Positions 13,101 through 36,321 of a stretch of 64,000 nucleotides of DNA are shown piece by piece. Source of the DNA: Pteria penguin (lineage: Eukaryota > Mollusca > Bivalvia > Pterioida > Pteriidae). Every line of letters starts with the position of its first letter. Position 1 is the first letter of the stretch. The notes under the pieces were generated by a model. It worked only from the letters and a program-made list of their open reading frames with translations, made no database searches and had not been told where the DNA came from. The DNA lies in assembly GCA_035048485.1 (NCBI GenBank), contig CM068585.1:54617910-54681909 (forward strand), in the 5' to 3' direction. The position numbers and the translations under genes were made by a program.

Positions 13101-13267
13101 ATCTATCAATTATTACTTTGTTTATTCTCTAGGGTTCCTACAATGTACCTTCCATGAGTTTAAACATGCCATATGGCTTCCCTAGCGGAGACTACAATGT
13201 CACGGGGACTCTCCACTATCAAGGAAAATATGCTGCCTGCCTTAACGTCATGTTGACTATCAAATAG
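9820..13267 (+). CDS. GM2A-like: ganglioside GM2 activator-like lipid-transfer protein
   Basis: Four exons, 9820-10002, 10626-10790, 12007-12177 and 13133-13267, all phase 0, join to 217 aa with GT-AG introns. Residues 1-19 form a signal peptide (hydrophobic VICIVFVIAVV). Residues 20-68 are a charged linker. The lipid-binding domain starts at AFSWNKC (residues 69-74-ish) and contains PDPLVLPGD, GIWIKIPC, GSCTYDDFC, CNCPFK and ends in LTIK. All eight cysteines expected of the family are present (residues 74, 134, 141, 147, 156, 167, 169, 209). In vertebrates this cup-shaped lysosomal protein lifts GM2 ganglioside from membranes for hexosaminidase A; molluscan relatives are likely secreted or lysosomal lipid carriers. 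One N-glycosylation site is visible at Asn195. Start at 9820 is chosen for the signal peptide; ATG 9829 is equally possible. A minisatellite lies in intron 2 and a SINE in intron 3. Confidence 0.93.
10050..10175. repeat. (TAAA)n microsatellite in intron 1
   Basis: Two runs of TAAA tetranucleotides. They open a Leu/Ile/Phe/Tyr-rich frame on the minus strand that is not a gene. Confidence 0.95.
10626..10790 (+). CDS. GM2A-like: GM2A-like exon 2
   Basis: Encodes residues 62-116. Acceptor TTTGTTTACAG, donor GTAATT. Contains FSWNKC with the first cysteine and the PDPLVLPGD segment that aligns with the family's PDPIVVPGN. Confidence 0.92.
10925..11408. repeat. 52-bp minisatellite in intron 2 of the GM2A-like gene
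   Basis: Successive GATTG(C/T)TTAATA starts are 52 bp apart (11029 and 11081). Each unit has a GTCGTTATG(G/A)CAGGTAA block and an AATATGTAAGA block. About nine diverged units. Many units contain CAGGTAA, a consensus-like splice donor, yet the gene has a clean intron here. Confidence 0.85.
11775..11905. repeat. T/G homopolymer tract in intron 2
   Basis: Long T runs, an uninterrupted G run around 11811-11826 and a GTGTGT tail. Low-complexity intron sequence; the open frame at 11746-12255 runs through it and only its last third is the real exon 3. Confidence 0.9.
12007..12177 (+). CDS. GM2A-like: GM2A-like exon 3: cysteine-rich core
   Basis: Encodes residues 117-173 with six of the eight cysteines and the diagnostic GIWIKIPC and CNCPFK motifs. 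Acceptor TTTTTTTTCACAG, donor GTATAT. Confidence 0.95.
12290..12558 (-). mobile_element. tRNA-derived SINE, diverged (family 1)
   Basis: On the minus strand it starts with a degenerate tRNA-like head (GCCGGTGTGGCTCAGCGGAT, box-A like), continues through the shared body (GTAAAACTGAG, GGCAGATGCCGTCACCA) and ends TGACGTAAAACAATAATCAA plus an ATCA-type tail. It has more changes than the copy at 13428-13702. Inserted in intron 3 of the GM2A-like gene. Confidence 0.8.
12895..13060. mobile_element. two SINE fragments in opposite orientation around a G run
   Basis: ATGGTGACGGCATCTG (minus-orientated SINE body) is followed by a long G run and then by GGTGTGACGTAAAACAAGAA plus TCAATCAA (plus-orientated SINE tail). 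The two pieces face each other, as if an internal part of an inverted SINE pair was lost. Confidence 0.6.
13133..13267 (+). CDS. GM2A-like: GM2A-like exon 4 and stop
   Basis: Encodes residues 174-217, starting GSYNVP (family GTYSLP) and ending CLNVMLTIK, then TAG. Acceptor TTTATTCTCTAG. Confidence 0.92.
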   Translation, partial: GSYNVPSMSLNMPYGFPSGDYNVTGTLHYQGKYAACLNVMLTIK

Positions 13268-13305
13268 ACTTCATATATATTCATACCGAATTGTACTTGA
13301 TATTA

Positions 13306-13311
13306 AATAAA
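13306..13311 (+). terminator. AATAAA polyadenylation signal of the GM2A-like gene
   Basis: AATAAA lies 39 bp after the stop codon, followed by an A-rich stretch. Position and sequence fit a short 3' UTR. Confidence 0.7.
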
Positions 13312-13427
13312 ATGTAAAAATAATTAAAAAGCGTTGTTTCTATGCTAATATAACATCCAGCTTATCGCAGTTGCATTGGGTCTGCCGTAAATCCGGCAAT
13401 TACCTTGGTGCAAAATCTCAATATTGA

Positions 13428-13702
13428 TTGTTTGTTTTATTATTGTTTTACGTCACTCCACGATTATTTCACGTATATGGTGACGGCATCTGCCTGATGC
13501 ATTGCATACAAATTCTGACCTTTGCAACGGACCCATCCGAAGCAGTGAAGGATCTTTTACGTGCCACGCCTACCGTGCCATGGTACCTCGGTTTTTACCG
13601 TCTCATCCGAAAGACAGAACACCGGTGTGCCCCGGGCGGGAGTCGAACCCGCGACCGCTTGATCACGAGCCGAGTACCTTATCCACTAGGCCACACCGGC
13701 TT
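13428..13702 (-). mobile_element. tRNA-derived SINE (family 1) with target duplication
   Basis: Minus-strand SINE. Head: GCCGGTGTGGCCTAGTGG with box A, then GGGTTCGACTCCCGC with box B; body shared with copies at 27546 and 46172; 3' end GACGTAAAACAATAATAAAA. Flanks TCTCAATATTGA (13416-13427) and TCTCGATATTGA (13703-13714) are a 12-bp target duplication with one change. RNA polymerase III promoter boxes are intact. Confidence 0.92.
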
Positions 13703-13769
13703 TCTCGATATTGAATCCCATTGAACAATAAATGAGATTAAATAACAAGGCCGGGGAATCTGAACCGCT

Positions 13770-14154
13770 CACCTGGTAAACTCACCAGAAATCCATATGT
13801 GAAATTTGAACCTCCCTTGAAGTACAGTTCAAAAGATAAAGTCAATGCCAAAGTTATTGAAAAGAAGGTCAAATTTCAAGGTCAATGTCAACAAGCCAGA
13901 AGTCATTGTATATAAATATAAAACTTCTAACCCTTATGTTCAAAAAGTATATGCTAGATAAAGTTTTGATAAAAAAATAGGTCTTACTCAAGGTAAAGGT
14001 CATTAAATCAAAAAGTTATGGACCCAAATAAAAACCCTGATCACAAGGAATCCATATGGGAAATATAAATTCATATAGTCATGGGTAAAGTTTTTTAAAA
14101 GTGTATCAAATGTTAAGGTTAAGGTCACTAATTCAAAGGTCATAGTACCAATTG
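13770..14154. repeat. diverged repeat of the 'aggtcaaggtca' type
   Basis: Loose ~150-bp units carrying phrases such as AAGGAATCCATATGGGAAAT, AAGGTCA and AAAAGTTATG. The same phrases return at 14375-15180 and, in the opposite sense, at 15230-15480. It is not coding. Confidence 0.6.
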
Positions 14155-14169
14155 TTAAATCTTAACATG

Positions 14170-14343
14170 GTTGGTTGGTTGGTTGATTGGTGTTTTACGT
14201 CGCTTTCAACAATATTTCAGTTATATCGCGACATGGAAGCAGGAGGTTACCAACCTCTTAAACATAGTGGCGCAACCCGGGAATCGAACCCGGATCGTCG
14301 GCGCCGCAAGCCAAGCGCTTAACCACTACACCAAGCCTGCCCC
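14170..14343 (-). mobile_element. tRNA-derived SINE (family 2) with perfect 15-bp target duplication
   Basis: Minus-strand element of 174 bp: head GGCTTGGTGTAGTGGTTAAG (box A), GATCCGGGTTCGATTCCCGG (box B), short body and a (CCAA)n tail. The 15-bp duplication TTAAATCTTAACATG lies at 14155-14169 and 14344-14358 with no mismatch, so the boundaries are certain and the insertion is young. The body and tail differ from family 1. It sits inside an older repeat. Confidence 0.95.
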
Positions 14344-14358
14344 TTAAATCTTAACATG

Positions 14359-15485
14359 AAGAATCTGCATGTGGAACATCAAAGCCCTCTCTGATGATTC
14401 AAACGATACAGCCTAAAAGTTTGGGAAAAATAGGTCAAGCTCACTAGATCAAAAGTTGACCAACTGAACGAATTATAGGTCTTTAAAAGCGGAGCACTTT
14501 TGCAATTTACACAATAACTCCAACTGTTAAAGGTATCGTGCAAAAATTTAAAAGTTTTGCTAAAATTTGCAAAACAAGGGCCATTACTCGAACAGTCATC
14601 CCGTGATTTAAAAATATATATATATAAAATGTACTTCTAATTACACTGAACATTTTTTTCTTCAAAAATACAATATATTTTTGAGATAAAAGCAAATGTA
14701 CTGGTTTTTACCCCCGATGTTTTAAAATCAGATTGCTGGTTTCAGAGGAGATATATATGAAACGTTCATGGATGACAAAAAGATGGCAATAGCTCACTTA
14801 TTCGACTTGACCCGAAGCAAGGCGAGCCAAAATGAAGTAATCATATTTGTCCTTCGGGTAGATTAAAGTCTTCACTTTAACAAGATGAGTTCGTGAAACA
14901 CGAATGGTAGCTGCGGCAACAAAATCCAAAGAAGGCAAATTTTGAAAAGTCCTTTACCTTGATTTTACCTTATCCCATGGGAATACATATGCGAGATATG
15001 AAAGCCTTACCTCTTACAATTCAAAAGTTATAACCAATGTTAAGTTTTTGAAATGTAGGTCAAAGGTCACGGTCATGAGGTCAAAAATTATTGTACCATC
15101 AGAAAGGTCTTGTAACAAGGAATTTGCATGGTAAATACGAAAGCCCCTTCTCTTACATTTAAAAAGTTATGTAAAAGATTCAGGGTGTATTTAATATTTG
15201 GCCTGTCTGTCTGTCTATGGCAAAACACTCCAACATTCTACATATCTTTTCAATTCTAAGTGAAAAGACTTTCATATTTCACATGAATATTCCTCGTGAC
15301 AAGACCTTTCCGTCCGAACAATAATTTCTGACCTTGTGACCTTGACTGTGACTTTTGACCTCATTTCAAAAACTTAACATTGGGTATATCTTTTAAATGA
15401 TTAGTGACAGGGCTTTCATATTTCACATATGTATTCCTTGTGACAAGAATTTTCCCTCGGTACCAAAATTTTGACCTTGTAGCCT
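14359..15485. repeat. continuation of diverged ~150-bp repeats, with one inverted part
   Basis: Phrases GGTCAAAGGTCACGGTCATG, TTGTAACAAGGAAT and GAAAGCC..(T)CTCTTACA recur at 14990-15180; 15230-15480 carries their complements (TTCATATTTCACAT, GACCTTGACTGTGACTTTTG). A CTGTCTGT stretch lies at the turning point near 15207. No protein is encoded. Confidence 0.6.
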
Positions 15486-15514
15486 TAACCTTGAAGTTTG
15501 ACCTAGTTTTACTA

Positions 15515-16330
15515 CTGCAGCTTGTACTGACAAAGTTGGCGCCCAGGGCATTCATATTTTGCAAATACAACTTCTTTGACTTAAAAACTAACTACTTTGT
15601 TGCAATTAATTTCCGCATTAAGCTGAAGTAATTGTGCAAAAATTTGACTGAAGTCAGAATTTTTCATCTACATACATTTAAACATACTCAATGGCTGATA
15701 AACTCTCATGCTTTCGGGTCTGCACACAGCTCAACAGGGTCAGATGCTTGATTTATGATGAAGATGTTTCGTTCTCCATTCCTGCTGATAGACACTGAGA
15801 CAGTAAAAACAGTTGTGCCTCGTCATGGTAGACATGACCATAAAAGATCCCTTACACATTCTGATGAGACTGTTGCAAACATATAAATATCTGCATTGCA
15901 TCTGGTAGATCAAGGGAGGGCTGTCTCTATTGAATATTTTAAACCAAAAGGTTGGTTGGAAGGATAGCTTCAATTCAATTGCAGCTTATATTGACAAAGT
16001 TGCTGCCCAGGGCATTCATATTTTGCAAATACAACTTTCCCTTAAAATCTAACTACTTGGTTGCATATGAATTTCTGCATTAAGCCGAGGTAAATGGTGC
16101 AAAAATCTGACTAGAAGAGTACAGAACCTCAATAGCAATGTTTGATCAGATAGAAAGCTTTTTAATGGCAAAACTTCATTAACATCAATGCTGCATTACT
16201 TAAAGAGATTACTATTAAATGGGCCAAGGTGTGTAAATGAAAGTTCCTTATACATTCTGAACTGTACATTGAAAAATCACAAATATTCATCAATCAACCT
16301 AATACTTGGAAGGATAGCTTCAATTCTTTA
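15515..16330. repeat. direct duplication downstream of AIMP1, with a SINE relic
   Basis: 15515-15650 and 15977-16115 are near-identical direct repeats (both carry GCCCAGGGCATTCATATTTT and CATTAAGC). A second phrase, GGAAGGATAGCTTCAATTC, occurs at 15957 and 16310. Between them, 15740-15910 is a worn plus-orientated family-1 SINE body (GAGACAGTAAAAAC, ATGGTAGACATGACC). The arrangement suggests a local segmental duplication or two related insertions. Confidence 0.6.
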
Positions 16331-16367
16331 TTAAAGAAGTAAAACCTTGCACTTTTAAATCAAATTA

Positions 16368-16373
16368 TTTATT
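16368..16373 (-). terminator. AATAAA polyadenylation signal of AIMP1
   Basis: AATAAA on the minus strand 25 bp after the AIMP1 stop; a second AATAAA is at 16327-16332. Both are plausible 3' ends. Confidence 0.7.
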
Positions 16374-16397
16374 AGAATTTTCTATCTAAGTGGTCAA

Positions 16398-29403
<13,006 letters not shown>

Positions 29404-29934
29404 AGTTCTGAATTGAGATTACTATTTCTAGATTATTCATTTACTTTTAATGTCATTTGTTGAGGAAAAACTATAATACAGACACATACAGACATGCAAT
29501 TCATTTCTTTAAAACTTGATTGAAGTCTCTACATAAAACCTTAAAATGTAGTAGCCATTTTTTTTTATCTGCATACATTGGATTACAATTCAATGCATGA
29601 ATCAGAGCAGCTTCATGACTGCATTGTTTTCTTTAATACATCTGGATGAGTCCTAGACTCACAAAATGGGTTTGGGACTCACTAAGCCTGGACCCTTCTA
29701 AAGCATTTATTTTTTTCATTCTGTGCAGCTTCATCTAACTTTTAGATACAGAAACACTATAGTTTGGATATGAGTCTCTCTAATTCATTGATTAAGGCCC
29801 AAATCTCACTACAGACTATCATTTTCCATCCCTGGATACACAGCTCTAATCAAATAAAAAAAAAAAACAAAAAAAAAAAAAACACTTTAGGGGATCATAA
29901 GTACCCTCTATACCAATGAAATTTAAATAGCAAA

Positions 29935-30110
29935 AGTTATTGTAAATAGGTCAATCTTCAAGATCCAGGTCAAAACAAAAAATATTGATGTGCAATGAAA
30001 GGTCTTGTCACATGGAATATGCATATGAAATATTTAAACGCCATCTCTTGCTATTCATAAGTTATTACCAAAGCTATAGAAAAGGAGTGTGATTATATGG
30101 GTGGTGGCAC
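29935..30110. repeat. one unit of the 'aggtca' dispersed repeat
   Basis: Phrases AGGTCAATCTTCAAGATCCAG, AAAGGTCTTGTCACATGGAA and CATAAGTTATTACC match the units at 14.9-15.2 kb. It sits just upstream of AIMP1 exon 1. Confidence 0.55.
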
Positions 30111-31000
30111 AAGGTCAAGGTATCACTGCTTAGTTCCTTATCCCCTAACTCATGGCATAGCCTTCTCTTCCTGTATCTTTCAATATACGACCAGAGGCGC
30201 CCAGGAGAAATTTTTCACATATATTGATAAGAATTCATTAAAATATTATGATTAGAGCGAATGATAATCTCTTGGGTGTCTCAGGACATATGCCTGGGCG
30301 TATAATTTATCCTGGACTTATAATAAGGACCTCTTAAGGAAGACGGAGAGAGAAAGAAAAGGCTAAGATTGAGGGGATAGGGGGATAAGTAGCAATACCT
30401 AGACCCCTTCTAAGGAGGAAATGTTTCTTTGCATCTATAAAGATATTAGTATTTTCATGTAAATCAATATGTAAGGAATTTCAGGTTCATATTTTGGCCA
30501 TGTCCATGAAAGTTTAATTTGTTGTTGTTTGTTATTGTCCACTATATTGCACCATGATCAATGCTTTCTACTATGCACCTTCACTGTTTTAATGTATTTC
30601 GTGCCTTTTTGTGTGTAATTCCAGTAAATATTCTGAAACTGAGAGTGATGAAATAGATCTACATTGAAAATTTCAAAGAACCAGTCACGTTCTACAACCG
30701 GCTAAATGGCCATGTTTTACCATTTAGGTTTTGCATTATCTATTCCAAATCTTACTAATTTTTCCATTTAATATTTAAAAAAAAGTTCATTTGAATTACC
30801 GTGTGATACTTCTGAACATCAAACACTCGAAGAACCTCTACAACGCAGACAGCATGGAAAAGAAAAAGTACATTGTCAACGTTGTACACAAGCTTGATTC
30901 TACTTCCATCTAATTTACTTTATGTAAAACATTCAGATGTAGAAAATATTAATAAACCAAACCTACTCCAAACATCAAATTCCGGTTTAATTTGCCTGAA
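30110..31000. other. upstream region of AIMP1, no coding gene seen
   Basis: Likely contains the AIMP1 promoter and perhaps a non-coding first exon (a minus-strand GTAATT donor follows CAGAAGTATCACACG near 30801). This is a suggestion only. Confidence 0.35.
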
Positions 31001-31050
31001 ATAATCGTGGTCGTGGATTGAAACAATAATCAATCAATCAATTGAATGGC
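31000..31050 (+). mobile_element. 5'-truncated SINE tail
   Basis: TGAAATAATCGTGGTCGTGG then AAACAATAATCAATCAATCA matches the last ~45 bp of family-1 SINEs. The rest of the element is absent. Confidence 0.75.
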
Positions 31051-31137
31051 ATGGAACATGGCGGGGGCACCATAGTCTATTTTAGTGCCTATTTTACTGC
31101 ATTTCTGTCTTAAATTTCCAAAATCGTATGGCTACTT

Positions 31138-31294
31138 CTACATCGTGTAGCAAATGTTACAAATGTTTGAAGCTACGCGCTGTACAAGATGGATTTTACT
31201 TATCCATACAATTTTACTCAAATACGTCTTGTACATCGTGTAGCTTCAGTACAAATTTTTGAAACGCTTGTACTGAAGCTACGCGAGGTACAAG
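31138..31294. repeat. hairpin repeat with ACATCGTGTAGC/GCTACGCG units
   Basis: A 27-bp arm (31228-31254) and its near-complement (31268-31294) enclose a 13-bp loop; a related, weaker pair precedes it from 31138 to 31196. The units read CTTGTACATCGTGTAGCTTC on one strand and its inverse on the other. Looks like a palindromic MITE that was partly duplicated. Confidence 0.75.
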
Positions 31295-31299
31295 ATGGA

Positions 31300-31880
31300 T
31301 TTCACTCATAGCCATTTCTAGAATAATTTATTTTCACAACGTATTTTGTGTATCTCCAAAAGTCTCAAACACAGGAGCTTCCGTGGAGGGGGACTTTAAA
31401 TTTCACCTTGTTCCCCCTACCAAGGATCTACCCTGCATCCACCGGGGACCCATTGGCTCTTTTCGATAGACAGAGTTATTTGACATCTTTAAAATTTTAC
31501 AAAATTAATTTTACATCAGTTGCCATAGAACTGATTGACGTCACAATATTTTGACATCAGATACCTGCTCATATGGAAATAACTCTGTATAACGAAAAGA
31601 CTCAATAGGCAGTTCCTAGACCCTGCGCCGAGTTTTACGCCTCCTCCAACTGAAAATCTGGATCCATGCCTGATAAAATTTCCGTGAATTAGAACAAAAG
31701 GGGCCTAATATAGCGCACACGATTTTGCAAGATTTTTGTCACATCTTCTCATGGAAACCCCATCCCCACCTATGGGAGGGAGGACCCATCCCATTACCTC
31801 CCCATTCGGCCCTTCGGGTCTCAATTGTGAGGTGCCCCCCACCCACCCCCTCCCCAGGCATATGAAGTTGTGAATATTCA
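31300..31880. other. no gene seen
   Basis: Flank of the LTR element. The open frame at 31348-31554 has no recognisable similarity. The sequence immediately before the LTR is ATTCA, the potential target duplication, but the far end of the provirus is lost so it cannot be matched. Confidence 0.5.
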
Positions 31881-32999
31881 TGTAACAGGATAATATGTAT
31901 TGTTTATGTATGAATACCTCCTGTTGCTAAGGTTCGATATTTCATTTTGGCATTTTATTTCCAAAATTTGAACCCTAAAACATGTAAAGAATAACAATAT
32001 ATAAATATAATGAAACATGATTAATAAATTGCATTATATAAAAGCATATGCGTGATAAGGATTACGAGGCCGTTAAAACAATGCTAAAACAATCATAATG
32101 TAAGAGTTATCTCCCTTAAAAAGTAATTCATTATCAATGCATGGAAATATGGTATATATTTCTGATGTAATAATATTTCATTACAAAAATGCAGTAAGTA
32201 TGTATTTTAATATAATATGTATCATGTAGAAAATCATCAATATTAAATTGACACAAGTAATTAACAAAATACCTAATTATGGATTAGGGTCCATAAACAC
32301 TTTTTTACAGCTCTTACATAGTTCTCCGGGATATCTAAAGATAACAATTGATTTTGTAAGTCGATGCAATAAAACAAAAATGCATCAGCATGCATCAAGA
32401 TATGCGCGGTCAATTATATAAAACTATTTACAACAATGCTATACACTATTGAATATCAAACCAAATAAAGAAAACTACTTGCACTTTGAATAAACTTTCT
32501 CTCAAATGTAATGTTACAAGAGTAAAAAGTTAGATATAAGAATGTTACCAGAAAATATGAAAATTATGATAAAGAAAGGAATAAAAAGTAAACTTACTGT
32601 CAACAGGTCGTACGTGGAGATGTAGAAATGATTTGTAGACAAATGATTTCAATGCTATGAATGCTTCAATTTGCGTGTATCTCTGACAAATTTGTAATGA
32701 GCATAGTTTTCAATAGATGTCATATGTCGCTCGCAAGGATTTTCGGTGGGCATAATAGCTGACAAATACGGTTAAAGGATATATGGAAAATTGACCAATG
32801 CATTTCCACCACACACATATATTTAGGTAGAGGTACATAGCCTTAAGCTATGTTATGGAACTTGGTATAATTAAAAGCGAAACTTGAAAACACAGATTTA
32901 ATTGTGTTTATTAGCATTATATGTACATTATGTAAGAAATATATAAACAGATCGTATCAATTATATAGAATACTTATCTTAAAATATCTCACTATCACA
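31881..32999 (-). repeat. LTR-A (3' LTR of Gypsy copy A)
   Basis: On the minus strand begins TGTGATAG and ends CCTGTTACA, so the termini are TG...CA with a short inverted repeat. 1,119 bp. In the first ~370 plus-strand bases it differs from LTR-B at about nine positions by eye. It holds about 409 bp (roughly 32252-32660) and a further 17 bp that LTR-B lacks. Confidence 0.9.
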
Positions 33000-33002
33000 T
33001 AT

Positions 33003-33013
33003 GCCCCCTCCAC
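33003..33013 (-). promoter_or_regulatory. polypurine tract of Gypsy copy A
   Basis: Minus-strand TGGAGGGGGCA lies directly before the LTR start, the place where plus-strand DNA synthesis is primed. The same tract precedes LTR-B near 41558-41568. Confidence 0.7.
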
Positions 33014-33104
33014 AAGAAATGGCGTCCTCGTCATTACCATCATATGGAACACATGTGAAAAAAAAATAAAGAAAAACAATAAAAATCACATTCAAATAAA
33101 TTTA

Positions 33105-34164
33105 TTTCAGTTTTTATCTAACAGAGCATTTATCATGGCCCTACAAACCATATTGACCACAAATTCACCATCCCTCATCCAAGGCGGTGGTTTCCTCTGT
33201 CTGGATGATCTACGAGGTGGGTTTTAATCTGTTTGAAGTGATGAAGCATCTTCATTATAATTCTCTTCAATATCTTGCGATATCTGGGTGTTTTCAGCTC
33301 TATCACTAGCAAGAACCTCAAGAGAGGTATCTAGTATTTGTGGGGCTTTTGTATTAACAACAGGCACAGATGTAACGTCTACACTACTGGTAGATGAAAA
33401 GTTGGAGGCGTCCCTCTCACCTTCTATATCCTGTCCACTCACGACATGCTGATCGTCATCAGAATGGTCGTAGTGGTCATTGATATTCTGCCCAGGCAAA
33501 CTAATTATTATACAGTCAGATTCATCATCAGGCCAATCAATTTGTCCTTGATTTATGACTTCAGGTACGGACTCTGAAACACGTGACTTTGTAGGTTTCT
33601 TAGTTACCCCTCTATTAATCTTTCTTGGAGCTGGTACTGGTTTTGCAATGGTCGACTTTTGATCTGGTGTATTACAATTGAAATTTCCAATAGCAAGCAA
33701 AAGATTCCTATGCAATGTGCGTTTTCGATCTTCGTCACTCTCTTTTTGTACAATGTACAAAAAGAGATATCGACGTTCGGTTGGTCTAATACAATATATG
33801 GGTCGTCCTCCCATTTGTTAGCCAACTTGTGTTTTCCGTCGAAGGCAACTATCTTTACCATTACTCGATCACCAACCTCAACTCTCCCCCCTCTAACTCT
33901 TAAGTCATAATTTGATTTCTGACTTTGTTGTGATTTATTTGTAGCTTTTGACGCTAATTCATAAGACTTTTGCAATCTCTCTTTCATATCAGCTACATAT
34001 TTGGTCATTGACTTTGTTTTATCTTTGTGTTGTCTTAAACCAAACGCTATATCTACTGGTAATCTCGGTTGTCTTCCGAACATTATAAAATATGTAGTTT
34101 GATTTGTTGCATCTTGTCTCATAGAGTTGCAAGCATGAGCAAGTGGGGTCAATATTTCTTCCAA
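33105..34164 (-). pseudogene. Gypsy copy A: integrase C-terminal region and pol tail
   Basis: Fragments in two frames. 33604-34164 covers the end of the integrase: HACNSMRQDA, FGRQPRLPVD and the ELASKATNKS helix leading to VEVGDRVMVKIVAFDGKHKL and WEDDPYIVLDQ (the SH3-like DNA-binding part). A frame change near 33770 leads to the Ser/Asp-rich tail (33224-33814). A TAA at 33224-33226 stops the frame where copy B has a sense codon, after which the frame would continue to about 33108. The tail resembles no enzyme. Confidence 0.85.
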
Positions 34165-34899
34165 TCTCTCTTCTGATCTGATGTTAACGTTCCCAACATA
34201 CTAATTAGAGTTCGATTAAATCGTTCCGTCAATCCATTACCCATAGAATGGTAAGGAGTAGTCCTGAATTGTTTCATTCCTGATATGGCACACAATTCCT
34301 TCATTAAATATGACATGAAATTAGCACCCTGATCAGAATGCATTCGTTTAGGAAAGCCATAGTGTACCACTAAGCTGTTGAAGAAAGCCTCTGCTGTTGT
34401 TTTGGCTGTGCTGTTCTTTGTTGGAATGGCAAAAGCATTTCTCGTAAAATGGTCTGTGGTGTCAAGTATGTTTTCATAACCCCCTTTCGACTCCTCTGAT
34501 TTAAAAAAAATCCATACATACAAGTTCTAATGGTTGTGATGCTGGTGAGTGGTGCTCTATCTTGCGCTGGTGCTTTACGCAGAAGACAAGGTTTGCATCC
34601 CTTTATCCAATGGTCTATGTCATATGACATTCCTGGCCATAACATCGATCTCTGATGAATGATGAAGTTTTGTCTCTCCCAGGATGTCCCATTTTGTCGT
34701 GTGAGAATCTCAATACTTCATATACTAAAGAAGGTGGTATGACTAGTTGATAACAACTCCCTTCATCCAAGGTTATTTCTCTATACAGTATGTAGTCTTT
34801 AATTTTGAATTTATGGAAGTTCTTTCTAAATACCGTAGATGCCGGGCTATATGGTAATTCGTGGTTCTTTGGCATTTGCTGTCTTGTTACAACGTACAA
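34149..34899 (-). pseudogene. Gypsy copy A: integrase zinc-binding and catalytic domains
   Basis: Three overlapping frames hold one integrase. The HHCC zinc-binding part has FSHDKMGHPGRDKT and GCKPCLLRK. The catalytic DDE core has a TTDHFTRNAF segment with the first Asp, MHSDQGANF with the second, and GNGLTERFNRTL with the Glu. Frameshifts near 34630 and 34510 break it. Function in an intact copy would be insertion of the cDNA into the chromosome. Confidence 0.9.
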
Positions 34900-35074
34900 C
34901 CAATCAGATATAGTTGGATCCTCATGTTAAGCTACTCTTACGTTGATCGTGTGTATTTGTTCGAGAACATGATGATGAAAAGCAAGAGGTTCTACCAGCG
35001 GTACAGGCTGTATTTGACAGATAGCTTTTATAACTTCAGTAGATATTGCGTCTTGCTTTTCTATTCCAGGTAAC

Positions 35075-35424
35075 CTTGAAAGTCCATCACCATCGGCATT
35101 ATTGTGTCCTGGTCTATAAATAATATCAAAGTCAAAAGCCGCTTACGCTGCTACCCAACGGTGATCTGTAACATCTAATTTCGCCGATGTAAGAACATAT
35201 GTCAAAGGATTGTTATCCGTAATTACTGTGAATTTCTTGCCATATAAATAGTCATTAAATTGTTGTGATTGTCCATTTCAATGCTAGACATTCTAATTTG
35301 TGAGCTGGATAGTTCTTTTCTGACTTATTCAAACCTCTGCTGGCATATGCTATAACATGCTGTTTGTCATCTTTGGTCTGATATAACAGCCCCCAGTCCT
35401 ACTGAACTAGCATCAGTGTGGATT
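35075..35424 (-). pseudogene. Gypsy copy A: RNase H
   Basis: In broken frames the minus strand encodes KNYPAHKLECLALKW-like, FNDYLYGKKF, DNNPLTYVLTSAKLDVTDH and RPGHNNADGDGLSRLPG, the standard Gypsy RNase H ending. Copy B keeps the first part in one frame at 43260-43478. Confidence 0.85.
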
Positions 35425-36321
35425 TCAATGGAAGACTGAAGTCTGGATAAGCAAGAATGGCGGCGACAACAAGCAAGACTTCAGTGTTTGAAATGATAAC
35501 TCCTGATCCTGCTCCCATTTCCAGGTTGGAATTGTTGTCTTTTTCTTTGATGTTGTCTTTGATCTAGTTGTAGATGAAATTAGATCCGTGAGTGGCCTCG
35601 CTATCCTAGAAAAATTCTTTATAAATTTCCGATAATATCCAACAAATCCTAAAAAATTTCTAATTTCTTCAGGCTTAGTGGGTTTCGGCCATTCCTTCAC
35701 CTTTTCTATCTTCTCATCATCAGGCTCTATACCATTCTCTGACACAACATGGCCTACGTACTTAACTCGTTTCATGAATAATGAACATTTATTTGGAGAA
35801 AGCTTGATTCCGGAGTCTTGTAACCGTTGAAAGACCATTCGCAAGCGTTCTAAATGTTCTTCAAACGACTTGGCAAATATTATAATATCATCTAAGTATA
35901 TGAGGCATACACGATCGTGCAGATCGCCTAAGCACTCCTCCATTAAACGCTGGTATGTGGCGGGAGCGTTGACAAGTCCCACAGCCATGCGATTGTATTC
36001 AAAGAAACCAAGGGGACCCACAGTAAATGCTGTTCTTTCTTTGTGTTCCTCTGCAATGCCAATTTGATGGTACCCGAATTTCATATCAAGGACTGAAAAT
36101 AATTTGTTGCCAGATGAAGAATCTAATATCTTGTCAATCCTTGGTAATGCATAATTATCATTCTTGGTTCTGATATTTAGATGATGATAATCAATACAGT
36201 TACGTAACTGACCATTTTTCTTTCGAACAAGGACAACATTTGATGAGAAAGGTGAATGAGATCTTCTTATCAGTCCAGCTGATAACTGTTGTTGAATATG
36301 ATCTCGCACTTCGTCAAACAT
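35425..36321 (-). pseudogene. Gypsy copy A: reverse transcriptase
   Basis: 298-aa frame with RT motifs in order: SSNVVLVRKKNGQLRNCIDY, FSVLDMKFGYHQI (motif A Asp present; the usual Lys-Ser-Gly is changed), GPLGFFEYNRMAVGL and NAPATYQRLM (motif B), VCLIYLDDIIIFA (motif C, YLDD intact), LSPNKCSLF and KYVGHVVSENGI. The catalytic Asp residues are intact, but a frameshift near 36395 separates it from the upstream RRIPP-type region and it runs into broken RNase H. Confidence 0.95.

Noticed and set aside
13625..13700. tRNA gene on the minus strand
   Set aside because: It is the tRNA-like head of a SINE, followed by the SINE body and flanked by a target duplication. The heads at 14271-14340, 27546-27620 and 46385-46456 were treated the same way.
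13428..13724. Open frames on the plus strand
   Set aside because: They lie wholly in a SINE and are antisense to it; similar SINE frames at 12311-12734, 27474-27683 and 46185-46385 were dropped too.
30801..30900. 5' non-coding exon of AIMP1
   Set aside because: Only a single donor-like site supports it; not enough to annotate as a feature.
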